Positions 26,965 through 36,624 are shown, numbered from the stretch's first letter. The stretch is DNA of 64,000 bases from Gammaproteobacteria bacterium (GCA_023266115.1 JAHFRU010000001.1:1-64000), one strand, 5' to 3'. A program made the numbers and translations. Notes: generated by a model from the sequence alone, not told the origin.

Positions 26965-27930
26965 ATGTTGACCTCTATCGCGGCTATTGTCGGCGGCTTT
27001 TTTTTGCTGGTGCTTGGCGCCGATCGTTTCGTCACCGGCGCGGCGGCGATGGCGCGCAATGTCGGCGTGGCGCCACTGATCATCGGCCTGACCATCGTCG
27101 GTATCGGCACATCGGCACCGGAGATGATGGTCTCGGCAATAGCCGCGTGGGAAGGCAATCCGGGCCTGGCGATCGGTAACGCGATCGGCTCGAACATCAC
27201 CAATATCGCGCTGGTAATGGGCGTGACGGCACTGGTCGCGCCGCTCGCTGTCCACTCCGACGTGCTGCGCCGCGAATTGCCATTGTTGCTGGTCATTATG
27301 CTGGCCACGCTGGCGCTGATGCTGGATGGCGAGCTAAGCCGGCTCGACGGAACGGCGCTCGGCGTCGGCATGCTGCTGCTGATCGTCCGGATTGTGCAGC
27401 TCGGCATCAAGACCCGCGCCGACCCGATGGGCGGCGAGTTCGCTGCCGAGATACCGCGGACGATGAAGACCACAGCGGCCTTTTTCTGGTTATTGCTCGG
27501 CCTGGCGGTATTGCTCGGCAGTTCGAAGATCCTGGTGTGGGGGGCGGTCAACATCGCCTCCATGCTGGGGGTCGGCGACGAGGTTATCGGTCTCAGCATC
27601 GTTGCCATCGGCACCAGCCTACCGGAGCTGGCCGCGTCGCTCATGAGCGCACTGAAAAACGAGCACGATATCGCCGTCGGCAACGTCATCGGCTCCAACA
27701 TGTTTAACCTGCTGGGCGTGATGGCGATGCCGGGGTTGATCGCCCCTGGTGTGTTCGCGCCGGAAATCCTGGTGCGCGATTTCCCCGTGATGATCGGCCT
27801 GACAGTCGCGTTTTTCGTGATGGCGGCCGGTTATGGCAGCGCCGGCGGCGGCCGGATAAGCCGGATCGAGGGTGCAGTACTGGTGGCGGTATTCACCGGT
27901 TACATGGTATTTCTTTACTATAGTCCGTAA
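26965..27930 (+). CDS. CaCA-family Na+/Ca2+ antiporter-like protein (YrbG type)
   Basis: 321 aa, about ten TM helices in two homologous halves. Each half has an alpha-repeat: GLTIVGIGTSAPEM with GNAIGSNITN in the first, and GLSIVAIGTSLPEL with GNVIGSNMFN in the second. These glutamates and asparagines bind the transported cation. The yrbG-kdsD-kdsC-lptCAB order is standard in enterobacteria, so the context supports the call. Ion specificity is inferred. Confidence 0.93.
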   Translation: MLTSIAAIVGGFFLLVLGADRFVTGAAAMARNVGVAPLIIGLTIVGIGTSAPEMMVSAIAAWEGNPGLAIGNAIGSNITNIALVMGVTALVAPLAVHSDVLRRELPLLLVIMLATLALMLDGELSRLDGTALGVGMLLLIVRIVQLGIKTRADPMGGEFAAEIPRTMKTTAAFFWLLLGLAVLLGSSKILVWGAVNIASMLGVGDEVIGLSIVAIGTSLPELAASLMSALKNEHDIAVGNVIGSNMFNLLGVMAMPGLIAPGVFAPEILVRDFPVMIGLTVAFFVMAAGYGSAGGGRISRIEGAVLVAVFTGYMVFLYYSP

Positions 27931-27952
27931 TGTGGACACACAAGGAGTCAGT

Positions 27953-28207
27953 ATGCAGACCGAAAAGATCGATGTGATGAACGTGACCTGCGGCGGTTGC
28001 GCCAGCAAGATCAAGAAAGGCCTCGGCGAACTGCCGGGCATCGCCGGCGTCGAGGTCGAGATCGCCAGTGGCGCCGTCACGGTGACCGGCGCAACCCTGT
28101 CGCGCGATGCGCTGAAGGCGAAGCTTGCGGTGCTGGGGTATCCCGAGAAATCGGCCGGGCTGTTCGGCCGGATCAAGAACGCTTTCGCTCCCAAGAGCTG
28201 CGGCTAG
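27953..28207 (+). CDS. Heavy-metal-associated (HMA) domain protein
   Basis: 84 aa from ATG 27953 with a strong AAGGAG. The HMA motif is NVTCGGCASKIKKGL, a MxCxxC-like site in which the usual Met is Val. The ferredoxin-like fold is complete by residue 66, and a basic tail ends in Ser-Cys-Gly. It may carry Cu(I), which the oxidase island would need, but its operon position between yrbG and kdsD gives no direct link. Confidence 0.85.
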   Translation: MQTEKIDVMNVTCGGCASKIKKGLGELPGIAGVEVEIASGAVTVTGATLSRDALKAKLAVLGYPEKSAGLFGRIKNAFAPKSCG

Positions 28208-28216
28208 GCATTGCGC

Positions 28217-29188
28217 ATGAATGACGCCAACCTGCAGCGCCTCGGTCTGGCGGTGATCGAAACCGAGGCGGCGGCGGTCAAGGCACTGGCGTCGCGCATC
28301 GACGCGCGCTTCGTGCAGGCGTGCGAGTTCATGTTGCAGTGCGCCGGCCGCATCGTTGTGCTGGGCATGGGCAAGTCGGGGCATATCGGCGGCAAGATCG
28401 CGGCGACGCTGGCCAGTACCGGCAGTCCGGCATTTTTTGTTCATCCGGGCGAGGCGAGTCACGGCGATCTCGGCATGATCACGCCCGGCGATGTCGTGCT
28501 GGCCTTGTCGAATTCTGGCGAGACCGAGGAAATACTGACGATACTGCCGCTGATCAAGCGGCTGAACGTGCCGTTGATTTCGTTGACCGGCAATCCGCAG
28601 TCGACGCTGGCGCGTGCCGCGAACGTCAATATCGATGTCAGCGTCGAGCAGGAGGCCTGTCCGCTGGGGCTCGCGCCGACGTCGAGCACGACGGCGCTGC
28701 TGGCGATGGGTGATGCGATTGCCGTGGCGCTGCTCGATGTGCGCGGCTTTACCGCGGAGGATTTTGCGCGCTCGCATCCCGGCGGGCGGCTGGGCCGGCG
28801 CCTGCTGCTGTTGATCGAGGATGTCATGCACCGCGGTGACGAGATACCCAGAGTGCACGAGCAGGCGCCTTTGACAGCCGCGCTGGTAGAGATGAGCAAG
28901 AAGGGCCTGGGCATGACCACGGTAGTCGATGCCCGGGGCCGTCTGGCTGGCGTCTTCACCGATGGCGATCTGCGTCGCATATTCGACCGCGCGGTGGACG
29001 TGCATAACACGAAAATCGACGACGTGATGACGCGCAACTGCAAGACTGCACGCCCGGACATGCTGGCAGCCGAGGCCTTGCAACTGATGGAGCAGCACCG
29101 GATCAATGCGCTGCCGGTGACAGACGGCGACGGCAATCTGGTTGGCGCGTTCAACATGCACGACCTGCTGCGCGCCGGCGTGGTCTGA
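28217..29188 (+). CDS. kdsD: Arabinose-5-phosphate isomerase KdsD
   Basis: 323 aa. It interconverts ribulose-5-P and arabinose-5-P for Kdo synthesis. It has an N-terminal SIS domain (VVLGMGKSGHIGGKIAATLASTG, ALSNSGET, APTSSTTALLAMGDA) and two CBS domains in the C-terminal 120 residues. The ATG at 28217 is preferred to the upstream TTG. Confidence 0.96.
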   Translation: MNDANLQRLGLAVIETEAAAVKALASRIDARFVQACEFMLQCAGRIVVLGMGKSGHIGGKIAATLASTGSPAFFVHPGEASHGDLGMITPGDVVLALSNSGETEEILTILPLIKRLNVPLISLTGNPQSTLARAANVNIDVSVEQEACPLGLAPTSSTTALLAMGDAIAVALLDVRGFTAEDFARSHPGGRLGRRLLLLIEDVMHRGDEIPRVHEQAPLTAALVEMSKKGLGMTTVVDARGRLAGVFTDGDLRRIFDRAVDVHNTKIDDVMTRNCKTARPDMLAAEALQLMEQHRINALPVTDGDGNLVGAFNMHDLLRAGVV

Positions 29189-29208
29189 TTATAGAACGGC
29201 GGGGTTTC

Positions 29209-29748
29209 ATGCAGACGATACCAGAGGAAGTTCGCAAACGGGCCGCGCGCATCAAAATGGTGGTGTTCGATGTCGACGGCGTGTTGACTGACGGCAGCCT
29301 GTTGTATGGTGACGACGGACTCGAATACAAGGCGTTCAACTCACGCGACGGCCACGGCATGAAGATGCTGATGGCCACGGGTGTCGGCATTGCGATCATT
29401 ACCGGGCGCAGTTCGCCGACGGTGATGTATCGCATGACCGGTCTGGGGATTACCGACGTCTATCAGGGGCAGCACGACAAGCGGCCGGCGTTCGAGAAGT
29501 TGTTAAAGAAGCACACGCTGCGCAGTGAGCAGGCGGCCTATGTCGGCGACGACGTCGTCGATCTGTCGGTGATGTTGCAGTGCGGCCTCGCGGTCGCGAC
29601 CGGCGACGCGCACCGGCTGGTGCAACAGCATGCGCACTGGAGCACGCCGAGCGCCGGTGGTCGGGGCGCGGCGCGCGACGTTTGCGAAATGATCATGACC
29701 GCGCAAGGCACGCTGCAGGCGCAGTTCGACAAGTACCTCGGCGGTTGA
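29209..29748 (+). CDS. kdsC: 3-deoxy-D-manno-octulosonate 8-phosphate phosphatase KdsC
   Basis: 179 aa HAD-family (C0) phosphatase acting as a tetramer. Motif I is FDVDGVLTDG, then IITGRSS, and the motif IV region is YVGDDVVDLSVM. It removes phosphate from Kdo-8-P. It lies 20 nt from kdsD and 30 nt before lptC. Confidence 0.96.
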   Translation: MQTIPEEVRKRAARIKMVVFDVDGVLTDGSLLYGDDGLEYKAFNSRDGHGMKMLMATGVGIAIITGRSSPTVMYRMTGLGITDVYQGQHDKRPAFEKLLKKHTLRSEQAAYVGDDVVDLSVMLQCGLAVATGDAHRLVQQHAHWSTPSAGGRGAARDVCEMIMTAQGTLQAQFDKYLGG

Positions 29749-29778
29749 CCGCATGCCGCCACGCGGAGAACAAGATCG

Positions 29779-30351
29779 ATGTCGTTGTTAGTTGACCGCC
29801 GCCTGCTGGCCGCACTGGCGGCGGCCGTGATCGCGGCATTGAGCTGGTGGCTGGCCAGCAAGGTGGAGACCACGCCTCCGCAGGCGGCAGGCGGCGGGCC
29901 GCGCGTCGTGGATTATTATCTGAAGAATTTTACCTTGACGGCGATGGACGCCGACGGCCAGCCCGGGCACCGGCTGGTGGCCGAGTCGCTGCAGCACTAC
30001 GCCGACGACGATACCGCCGAGATCGACCGGCCACATATGACGGTGTTCCGCCGCGGCGAAACACCCTGGCTGGTGACCGCCACGGCCGGGCGCTTGTCGA
30101 TGCCGGACGAGATATTGCGGTTGCAGGGCAATGTCCGCATCGCGCGCGACGACGGCCCGAACAATGCGGGTCTCGAACTGCAGACGCGCGACGTCACCGT
30201 GCGATTGAACGATGAGTACGCCGAAACCGCGCAGCCGGTCACGATTCATCATCAACAAGGCGTGACCGAAGCGATCGGCATGACGGCGAACCTGCGGGAT
30301 GGCCATTTTGAATTGTTACAGCAGGTCAGGGGTACCTATGTATTGCAGTAG
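29779..30351 (+). CDS. lptC: LPS export protein LptC
   Basis: 190 aa with a single N-terminal TM helix (residues about 6-24) and a periplasmic beta-jellyroll starting near YYLKNFTLTAMDADG. LptC passes LPS from LptBFG to LptA. It overlaps lptA by 14 nt. lptF and lptG are not in this cluster. Confidence 0.92.
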   Translation: MSLLVDRRLLAALAAAVIAALSWWLASKVETTPPQAAGGGPRVVDYYLKNFTLTAMDADGQPGHRLVAESLQHYADDDTAEIDRPHMTVFRRGETPWLVTATAGRLSMPDEILRLQGNVRIARDDGPNNAGLELQTRDVTVRLNDEYAETAQPVTIHHQQGVTEAIGMTANLRDGHFELLQQVRGTYVLQ

Positions 30352-30904
30352 AACTTCGCAGGTTTTCCGTCTGGCGGCACTCGTCTGTTGCCTGGTCGTG
30401 CCGGCCGAACTTTGGGCGCTCGATCGCGACCGCGAACAGCCGGTGGCGATCGAGGCCGACAGTCTGGCTATCGACGACAAGCAGGGCATCAGTACCTATC
30501 ATGGCAACGTGCGCGTGACGCAGGGCAGTATCGAGATCATTGCCGAAACGGTCACCGTGCGCAGTCCGCGGCGCGAGCTCAAGGAGGTGGTCAGCCTCGG
30601 CAAACCGGCGAGCTTCCGGCAGTTGCTCGAGGGAGACGACGGCGAGGTGCGCGCCACGGCCGCGACGATTGCGATTTATCCGGATGACAATCGCGTGGTG
30701 CTGACCGGCGATGCGCATCTGTGGCGCGGCAAGAACGAGTTCTCCGGCAACCGTATCGAATACGATTCCGCGCGGGATATCGTCCGGGCCAATGCCGCGG
30801 CGTCCGGCGATCAGCGCGTCAAGGTCATCATCCAGCCGCAGAACGGTGGCGCCGCCAGGGGTGGTGTGGCAGCGCCGTCGGCCGGGAAAGCGCCGTCGCC
30901 GTGA
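30338..30904 (+). CDS. lptA: LPS transport periplasmic protein LptA
   Basis: 188 aa from ATG 30338, with a Sec signal peptide ending around Leu-Trp-Ala-Leu-Asp. The OstA-type beta-jellyroll has [24 protein letters not shown] and later [21 protein letters not shown]. It bridges the periplasm between LptC and LptD. The C-terminus is Ala/Pro/Gly-rich. Overlaps lptB by 4 nt (GTGA). Confidence 0.94.
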   Translation: MYCSRTSQVFRLAALVCCLVVPAELWALDRDREQPVAIEADSLAIDDKQGISTYHGNVRVTQGSIEIIAETVTVRSPRRELKEVVSLGKPASFRQLLEGDDGEVRATAATIAIYPDDNRVVLTGDAHLWRGKNEFSGNRIEYDSARDIVRANAAASGDQRVKVIIQPQNGGAARGGVAAPSAGKAPSP

Positions 30905-31626
30905 ACGTCCTGAGTGCGACAGATGTGGCGAAGCGCTATCGTTCGCGTAACGTGGTCGACGGCGTGTCGCTGGAGGTCAAAAGCGGCGAGGTGGTCGGCC
31001 TGCTCGGGCCCAACGGCGCCGGCAAGACGACCTGCTTTTACATGATCGTCGGCCTGATACAGTGCGACCGCGGCACGATAGCCGTGAACGGGCACGACAT
31101 CACCAAATACCCGATGCATGCCCGCGCCCGCATGGGTATCAGTTACCTGCCGCAGGAGGCGTCGGTGTTCCGCAAGCTGACGGTGGCCGACAACATCATG
31201 GCGATACTGGAAGTGGTGCCCGGCTTCGATCGGCCGCAGCGGGAACAGCGGCTCGACGAGCTGCTTGGCGAGCTGCATATCACCCATCTGCGCGACAGCC
31301 TCGGCATGAGCCTGTCCGGTGGCGAACGGCGCCGGCTGGAAATTGCCCGGGCGCTGGCGACCAATCCGCATTTTATGTTGCTGGATGAACCTTTCGCCGG
31401 CGTGGATCCGATCTCGGTACTTGATATTCAGGGGATTATTGCGCATTTACGCAGCAGGGACATCGGCGTGCTGATCACCGACCATAACGTTCGGGAAACG
31501 CTCGGTATCTGTGAACGTGCCTATATAGTCAGCGAAGGTAAGGTCATCGCCGAGGGGATGCCTGCCGCTATCCTGCAAAACGAACGTGTCCGCGACGTCT
31601 ATCTTGGCAAGGACTTCCGGCTATAA
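30901..31626 (+). CDS. lptB: LPS export ABC transporter ATP-binding protein LptB
   Basis: 241 aa from GTG 30901. It has Walker [11 protein letters not shown]-loop YLPQEASVF, signature LSGGERRR, and Walker [14 protein letters not shown] with the H-loop [10 protein letters not shown]. It powers LPS extraction from the inner membrane. The last gene of the kdsDC-lptCAB run; a sigma-54-like promoter follows. Confidence 0.97.
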   Translation: MNVLSATDVAKRYRSRNVVDGVSLEVKSGEVVGLLGPNGAGKTTCFYMIVGLIQCDRGTIAVNGHDITKYPMHARARMGISYLPQEASVFRKLTVADNIMAILEVVPGFDRPQREQRLDELLGELHITHLRDSLGMSLSGGERRRLEIARALATNPHFMLLDEPFAGVDPISVLDIQGIIAHLRSRDIGVLITDHNVRETLGICERAYIVSEGKVIAEGMPAAILQNERVRDVYLGKDFRL

Positions 31627-31637
31627 CAGGACTGCAG

Positions 31638-31652
31638 TGGCATGAAATTTGC
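31638..31652 (+). promoter_or_regulatory. Sigma-54 (-24/-12) promoter motif upstream of rpoN
   Basis: TGGCATGAAATTTGC has the GG (31639-31640), exactly 10 nt, then GC (31651-31652), a good fit to TGGCAC-N5-TTGC. It is 12 nt past the lptB stop and would place transcription start about 45 nt before the rpoN ATG. No activator-binding site was identified. Confidence 0.55.
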
Positions 31653-31708
31653 GGTAAACTCGGAACCAGCCCACAAGCAAAGAGCCGCAAGATGATGGCG
31701 TGGCTGGA

Positions 31709-33253
31709 ATGAAACAAACCCTGCAACTGCGTCTTGGTCAGCATCTGACCATGACACCACAACTGCAACAGGCGATACGCCTGCTGCAGCTGTCGACCGT
31801 CGACCTGGCGGCCGAGGTTCAGGAAGCCATCGAGTCCAATCCGCTGCTGGAAATCGCTGACGACAATAGTGATGCCGACAGCGGCAGGCTCGATGGGGAC
31901 TGGGAAAACGGCGGCGATGAAGCCGGCGACCTGTCGGTCGAGCCGGTCGACAAGATTACCGCCGAGATCGCCGCCGATCTTGCCGAGCGCATCACGCCGG
32001 CCACCGAGACGGAACCGCGTGATGGCGTGCTGGACATGCAGGGGCAGGATATCCCGGACGATCTGCCGGTCGACAGCGTCTGGGAAGACGTATACGACAT
32101 CGCGGCGCCGGCGACAGCGCCGGGGCAGCAGTCCGAGCGGCAGTTCGAAAGCCAAAGCGGTGCGGCGGAGAGCCTCTACGATCGTTTGATGTGGCAGATG
32201 GAACTCACGCCGTTTTCCGACAAAGATCGCGCGATCGCCTCCGCCATCATCGATTCCATCAATGACGACGGTTACCTGGACGTGTCCGTCGACGAGCTGT
32301 TTGAGGGCATCAAGAACAACCTGGATATCGAGGTCGACGAAATCGAGGCGGTGATGCACCGTATCCAGAATTTCGATCCGCCGGGCGTCGCCGCGCGCGA
32401 CCTGCGCGAGTGCCTGTTGCTGCAACTGCAACAGTTCGATCCGGCGCTGCCATGGCGAGACGAGGCGCGGCAGCTGGTGTCCGACCATCTCGACCTGCTC
32501 GGTAACTGCGATTTCAATCAGTTGATGCGGCGGCTGAAGCTGTCGAAGGACGACCTGCAGCAGGTGATCTCCGTGGTGCGTACCTTGAATCCGCGGCCCG
32601 GTAACGCGGTGTCCACCACGCATACCGAGTATGTCGTGCCGGACGTCGTCGTGAAAAAGGTTAAAGGCAAGTGGCAGGTGGAACTAAATCACGAAGCCAT
32701 CCCCAAACTGCGTATCAACCGCCAGTATGCCGGCATGATCCGGCGCGCCGAGAACAGCAGCGACAATCAGTATCTGAAAAACCAGATGAAAGAGGCGCGC
32801 TGGTTCATCAAGAGCCTGCAGAGCCGGCACGAGACGCTGCTGAAGGTGGCGACGTGCATCGTCGAGCGGCAGCGCGGGTTTCTCGAGCACGGCGAGGAAG
32901 CGATGAAGCCGCTGGTGCTGCACGATGTTGCCGGGACCGTGGCTATGCATGAGTCGACCATCTCGCGAGTCACGACCAAGAAATACATGCACACGCCGCG
33001 CGGTGTGTTCGAGCTCAAGTACTTTTTTTCCAGCCATGTTTCTACCGCCGCCGGCGGCGTCTGCTCGGCGACCGCGATACGCGCATTGATCAGAAAACTG
33101 GTCGCCGCGGAGCATGCCTCCAAGCCGCTCAGCGACAGCAAGCTCGCGACGATTCTTTCCGAACAGGGGATCAACGTGGCGCGCCGCACCGTGGCCAAAT
33201 ACCGGGAGGCGATGTCGATACCGCCTTCCAATGAACGCAAGCGTTTAACTTGA
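31709..33253 (+). CDS. rpoN: RNA polymerase sigma-54 factor RpoN
   Basis: 514 aa from ATG 31709 (MKQTLQLRLGQHLTMTPQLQQAIRLLQLS, the standard activator-interacting region I); the GTG at 31700 adds three residues. An acidic region II (residues about 50-140) is followed by the core-binding domain, helix-turn-helix and the RpoN box ARRTVAKYRE at the C-terminus. It directs transcription at -24/-12 promoters. Hpf and PtsN follow, as usual. Confidence 0.97.
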   Translation: MKQTLQLRLGQHLTMTPQLQQAIRLLQLSTVDLAAEVQEAIESNPLLEIADDNSDADSGRLDGDWENGGDEAGDLSVEPVDKITAEIAADLAERITPATETEPRDGVLDMQGQDIPDDLPVDSVWEDVYDIAAPATAPGQQSERQFESQSGAAESLYDRLMWQMELTPFSDKDRAIASAIIDSINDDGYLDVSVDELFEGIKNNLDIEVDEIEAVMHRIQNFDPPGVAARDLRECLLLQLQQFDPALPWRDEARQLVSDHLDLLGNCDFNQLMRRLKLSKDDLQQVISVVRTLNPRPGNAVSTTHTEYVVPDVVVKKVKGKWQVELNHEAIPKLRINRQYAGMIRRAENSSDNQYLKNQMKEARWFIKSLQSRHETLLKVATCIVERQRGFLEHGEEAMKPLVLHDVAGTVAMHESTISRVTTKKYMHTPRGVFELKYFFSSHVSTAAGGVCSATAIRALIRKLVAAEHASKPLSDSKLATILSEQGINVARRTVAKYREAMSIPPSNERKRLT

Positions 33254-33274
33254 TAGAAGCAGGAGAGTTCATCA

Positions 33275-33568
33275 ATGCAAATCAATCTGACCGGCCATCA
33301 CATCGAAATCACCTCCGCGTTGCGCGATTACGTGACCAGCAAGCTGGAGCGCATCGATCGGCACTTCGACAACATCGGTAACCTGCATGTCATACTGACC
33401 GTCGAAAAATTGCGGCAGAAGGCCGAAGCGACGCTGCACGTCAGTGGCGCAGATCTGTTCGCCGATGCCGAGGCGGAGAATATGTACGCGGCGATCGACG
33501 CGCTGGTCGACAAGCTGGGCCGTCAGGTCAAGAAGCACAAGGAAAAGCACGCGGATCACCGCAGGTAG
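33275..33568 (+). CDS. hpf: Ribosome hibernation-promoting factor (short Hpf/YhbH)
   Basis: 97 aa, MQINLTGHHIEITSALRDYV, then MYAAIDALVDKLGRQVKKHKEKH, the short HPF form. It binds the 30S decoding channel and promotes 100S dimers in stationary phase. It starts 21 nt after rpoN; a GCAGGAG site precedes the ATG. Confidence 0.96.
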   Translation: MQINLTGHHIEITSALRDYVTSKLERIDRHFDNIGNLHVILTVEKLRQKAEATLHVSGADLFADAEAENMYAAIDALVDKLGRQVKKHKEKHADHRR

Positions 33569-33642
33569 GGATTCCTGTCGAACAAGCTGGCTGGCGTGCC
33601 GCCGCCCGCATTGAGTCGCCGCAGTAAACCTAGAGAACCGCC

Positions 33643-34128
33643 ATGACACAATTAGCAGATAGTATTTCGCCGGAGCGTATCGGCTGCCGTTTGCAGGTAA
33701 ACAGCAAGAAGCGGGCGCTGGAAAGCATCGGGGAGATGATCGCGTCGCAGCATTCCGGCCTGCTGGCGACCGAGGTGTTCGACAGCCTGATCGCCCGCGA
33801 GCGGCTCGGCAGCACCGGCATCGGTCACGGTATCGCGATCCCGCACGGTCGTTTGCCGACGCTCGATACCGCGGTCTGCGCGTTCATGAGCCTCGCACAG
33901 GGCGTCGACTTCGACGCCGTCGACAGCCAGCCGGTCGACCTGGTGATGGCGTTGCTGGTTCCCTCGGAATCGACCGAACAGCATCTGCAATTGTTGTCGC
34001 AACTGGCCGAAATGTTCGGCGACGAGGATTTGCGACGTCGTTTGCGCGAAGCGCGCAGCCAGGACGACCTCTATCGTCTGTTGACCGGCTGGCAGCCGGC
34101 GCGACCGCGCCGGTCCGCTGCTACCTAG
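33643..34128 (+). CDS. ptsN: PTS IIA-like nitrogen-regulatory protein PtsN (EIIA-Ntr)
   Basis: 161 aa. The phosphorylated His is in GIGHGIAIPHGRL near residue 65. LLVPSESTEQHLQLLSQLAEMF is a typical C-terminal segment. It accepts phosphate from the Ntr PTS and acts as a regulatory switch. Located between hpf and hprK. Confidence 0.96.
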   Translation: MTQLADSISPERIGCRLQVNSKKRALESIGEMIASQHSGLLATEVFDSLIARERLGSTGIGHGIAIPHGRLPTLDTAVCAFMSLAQGVDFDAVDSQPVDLVMALLVPSESTEQHLQLLSQLAEMFGDEDLRRRLREARSQDDLYRLLTGWQPARPRRSAAT

Positions 34129-34134
34129 CGGCCG

Positions 34135-35097
34135 ATGGCCGGGCCTTTGACAGCAGCCGGACTGTTCGAGGCGCGCGGCGAGGTGCTCGGGCTGGCGTGG
34201 CTGGCCGGCCGCAACGGCGCGGATCGCGCGCTGCAGCTGGATAGCGTCGACCTCGATCACACGCCGATCGAGAAGTCAGCGCTGGTGGGGCAACTGGATC
34301 TGGCGCATCCGAATCAAGTGCAGGTTATCGGCCCGCCCGAACTGGATAACCTGCAGGGACTCAGCGGGAACTCGCGCCGCGACGCGATCAGGCAGCTGTT
34401 TTCTCCCCAAGGCGTTGCCGTCATCGTTGCGCAGGGCGCGCACACGACCGACGAACTGACCGGCCACGCCGAAAAAACCGCCACGCCGCTTTTTTCATCG
34501 TCACTGTCCAGTGACCAGGTCGTGCGTCATTTGCATCATTATTTGACCGACTTCCTGTCGGTCAAGACCACGCTGCACGGCGTGTTTCTCGAAGTTCTGG
34601 GTGCCGGCGTGCTGATCACCGGTGCGAGCGGTATCGGCAAAAGCGAACTGGCGCTGGAACTGATCAGTCGCGGCCACCGGCTGATCGCGGACGATGTCAC
34701 CGAGTTTCACCGCGTCGACGCCGGAGTGCTGCGCGGCACCTGTCCGGCGGCGTTGCGCGATTTTCTCGAAGTGCGCGGGCTAGGCGTGCTGAATATCCGC
34801 GCGATGTTTGGCGACAGCGCGATCAAACGCGCGAAGAATTTGCGACTGATCATTTGCCTGAAGCAACTGGCCGGCGATACGCTGCATGATATGGACCGTC
34901 TGCGCGGCAGCCGCACGACGCGTCATCTGCTCGATATCGCGGTACCCGAGATCACGCTGCCGGTAGCACCGGGACGCAATCTCGCCGTGCTGGTCGAGGC
35001 GGCGGTGCGCAATCACGTGCTGTCGCTGCGCGGCTATAACGCACCGGAAGACTTCATCACGAAACAACGGCAGTATATGCAGCAGGGAGAACAATGA
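34135..35097 (+). CDS. hprK: HPr kinase/phosphorylase HprK
   Basis: 320 aa. It phosphorylates and dephosphorylates Ser46 of HPr. The P-loop is GASGIGKSELAL, the capping region LEVRGLGVLNIRAMFG is the signature, and DDV plus RGTCP lie between. The start is ATG 34135, six nt after ptsN; no strong SD is visible. Its partners HPr and EI are a few genes downstream. Confidence 0.96.
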   Translation: MAGPLTAAGLFEARGEVLGLAWLAGRNGADRALQLDSVDLDHTPIEKSALVGQLDLAHPNQVQVIGPPELDNLQGLSGNSRRDAIRQLFSPQGVAVIVAQGAHTTDELTGHAEKTATPLFSSSLSSDQVVRHLHHYLTDFLSVKTTLHGVFLEVLGAGVLITGASGIGKSELALELISRGHRLIADDVTEFHRVDAGVLRGTCPAALRDFLEVRGLGVLNIRAMFGDSAIKRAKNLRLIICLKQLAGDTLHDMDRLRGSRTTRHLLDIAVPEITLPVAPGRNLAVLVEAAVRNHVLSLRGYNAPEDFITKQRQYMQQGEQ

Positions 35098-35954
35098 AAC
35101 TGTTGATCGTCAGCGGGTTGTCCGGTTCGGGCAAGACCATTGCCCTGCAGGTGCTGGAAGATCTCGAGTATTACTGCGTCGATAACCTGCCGGCCGCATT
35201 ACTGCCGGCATTCGCCGTGCAGATCAATGACACGCGCAAGCACCGCGTTTATGACAAGGTTGCCGTGGGTATTGATGCGCGGAACATTCCTGAAGAACTG
35301 CGCGAGTTTCCGAGGTTTCTCGAGGACATCCGCAAGCTGGGTCTGGCCACCGAAATCATTTTCCTTGAGGCCGACGAGAATACGCTGCTGATGCGCTTCA
35401 GCGAAACACGCCGCAAACACCCGTTGAGCACCAAAAAGGTTGCGCTGGTGGAGGCGATGCAGCAGGAGCGGGCGCTACTGCAGCCGATCCGGGCCTGTGC
35501 CGATCTGCATATCGACACCAGTTTCACCAACGTGCACGAGCTGCGCGATCTGATCCGCGAGCGCGTTGTCAGGGAAAGTTCGTCGCCGATCTCGTTGTCG
35601 TTCCTGTCTTTTGGTTACAAGCACGGCATCCCGGCGGATGCGGACTTTGTGTTCGATCTGCGCTGTTTGCCGAATCCGCACTGGGTGCCGCAGTTGCGGG
35701 CGCTGACCGGCGCCGATCCGCAGGTCAAGGCGTTCCTTGATGAGCAGACGCCGGCGCTGGAGATGTACGAACAGATACGCGGCTTCCTCGACAAGTGGTT
35801 GCCGGCGTTCGAGGCGGAGAATCGCAGTTATCTCACGGTTGCCATCGGCTGCACCGGCGGACAGCACCGCTCGGTATATATGGTCGAGCGCCTTGCGGAC
35901 CATTTTCGGCAACGCTACGAAAACGTGTTGGCGCGTCACCGGGAGCTGCCGTGA
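35094..35954 (+). CDS. rapZ: RNase adapter protein RapZ
   Basis: 286 aa. Walker A GLSGSGKTIALQ, then EDLEYYCVDNLPAALL, and the C-terminal IGCTGGQHRSVYMVERL. RapZ binds RNA and in enterobacteria tunes GlmS through sRNA decay. Overlaps hprK by 4 nt (ATGA). Confidence 0.96.
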   Translation: MKLLIVSGLSGSGKTIALQVLEDLEYYCVDNLPAALLPAFAVQINDTRKHRVYDKVAVGIDARNIPEELREFPRFLEDIRKLGLATEIIFLEADENTLLMRFSETRRKHPLSTKKVALVEAMQQERALLQPIRACADLHIDTSFTNVHELRDLIRERVVRESSSPISLSFLSFGYKHGIPADADFVFDLRCLPNPHWVPQLRALTGADPQVKAFLDEQTPALEMYEQIRGFLDKWLPAFEAENRSYLTVAIGCTGGQHRSVYMVERLADHFRQRYENVLARHRELP

Positions 35955-36358
35955 CGGTCGGATTGCTGCTGATTACCCACGGACGGGTCGGCGCGGCGCT
36001 GCTGGATGCCGCGGCCGGTGTGCTCGGCGCGCAGCCGCTGCCGGCGGAGGCGATTGCCGTGTTCCACGACAGCGATCCGGAGGTGATCGCCGCCGCCGCG
36101 CGCCGGCGCATTGCCGCCCTGGGCGAAGACGGGGGAGTGCTGGTGTTGACCGACATGTATGGCTCGACGCCAAGCAATATCGCCTGCCGTCTCGGCGAAG
36201 CCGCTGACGTGGTGGTGGTGACCGGTGTCAATCTGCCGATGCTGGTGCGCGTCATGAATTATCCGCGCCTGAGCCTTGCCCAGCTGGCCACCAAGGCCGT
36301 CAGCGGCGGCAGCGACGGCGTATTTCAGTGTCATCGCAGCGAGCTCCTCAAATCGTGA
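35951..36358 (+). CDS. PTS mannose-family EIIA protein
   Basis: 135 aa from GTG 35951. It is an EIIA-Man/ManX N-terminal-type domain; the phospho-His is in LLITHGRVG (residue 10). LVLTDMYGSTPSNIA and VVVVTGVNLPMLVRVM are family segments. No IIB, IIC or IID genes are in the window, so this IIA is probably regulatory. Start overlaps rapZ (GTGA), and its stop overlaps ptsH. Confidence 0.94.
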   Translation: MTVGLLLITHGRVGAALLDAAAGVLGAQPLPAEAIAVFHDSDPEVIAAAARRRIAALGEDGGVLVLTDMYGSTPSNIACRLGEAADVVVVTGVNLPMLVRVMNYPRLSLAQLATKAVSGGSDGVFQCHRSELLKS

Positions 36359-36624
36359 TTCGCCGCCGCATCACCATCAGCAACAAGCTCGGGCTGCATG
36401 CGCGTGCGGCGGCGAAGCTTGTGCAGACCGCGTCGGGGTTTGCCGCCGAGATTGAACTGGTACGGGACCATCAGTGCGTTAACGGCAAGAGCATCATGGG
36501 CGTCATGATGCTCGCGGCGAGTCGGGGCAGCAGCCTGGATATCGTCGCCGACGGTGCCGATGAGGCGCAGGCGGTGGCCGCACTGGAAGGTTTGATAAAC
36601 GACCGGTTTGGTGAGGGAGAATGA
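36355..36624 (+). CDS. ptsH: Phosphocarrier protein HPr
   Basis: 89 aa from GTG 36355. His15 lies in NKLGLHARAA, and the regulatory Ser46 in NGKSIMGVMML; both target residues of EI and HprK are present. Starts inside the EIIA stop (GTGA). Confidence 0.96.
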   Translation: MIRRRITISNKLGLHARAAAKLVQTASGFAAEIELVRDHQCVNGKSIMGVMMLAASRGSSLDIVADGADEAQAVAALEGLINDRFGEGE

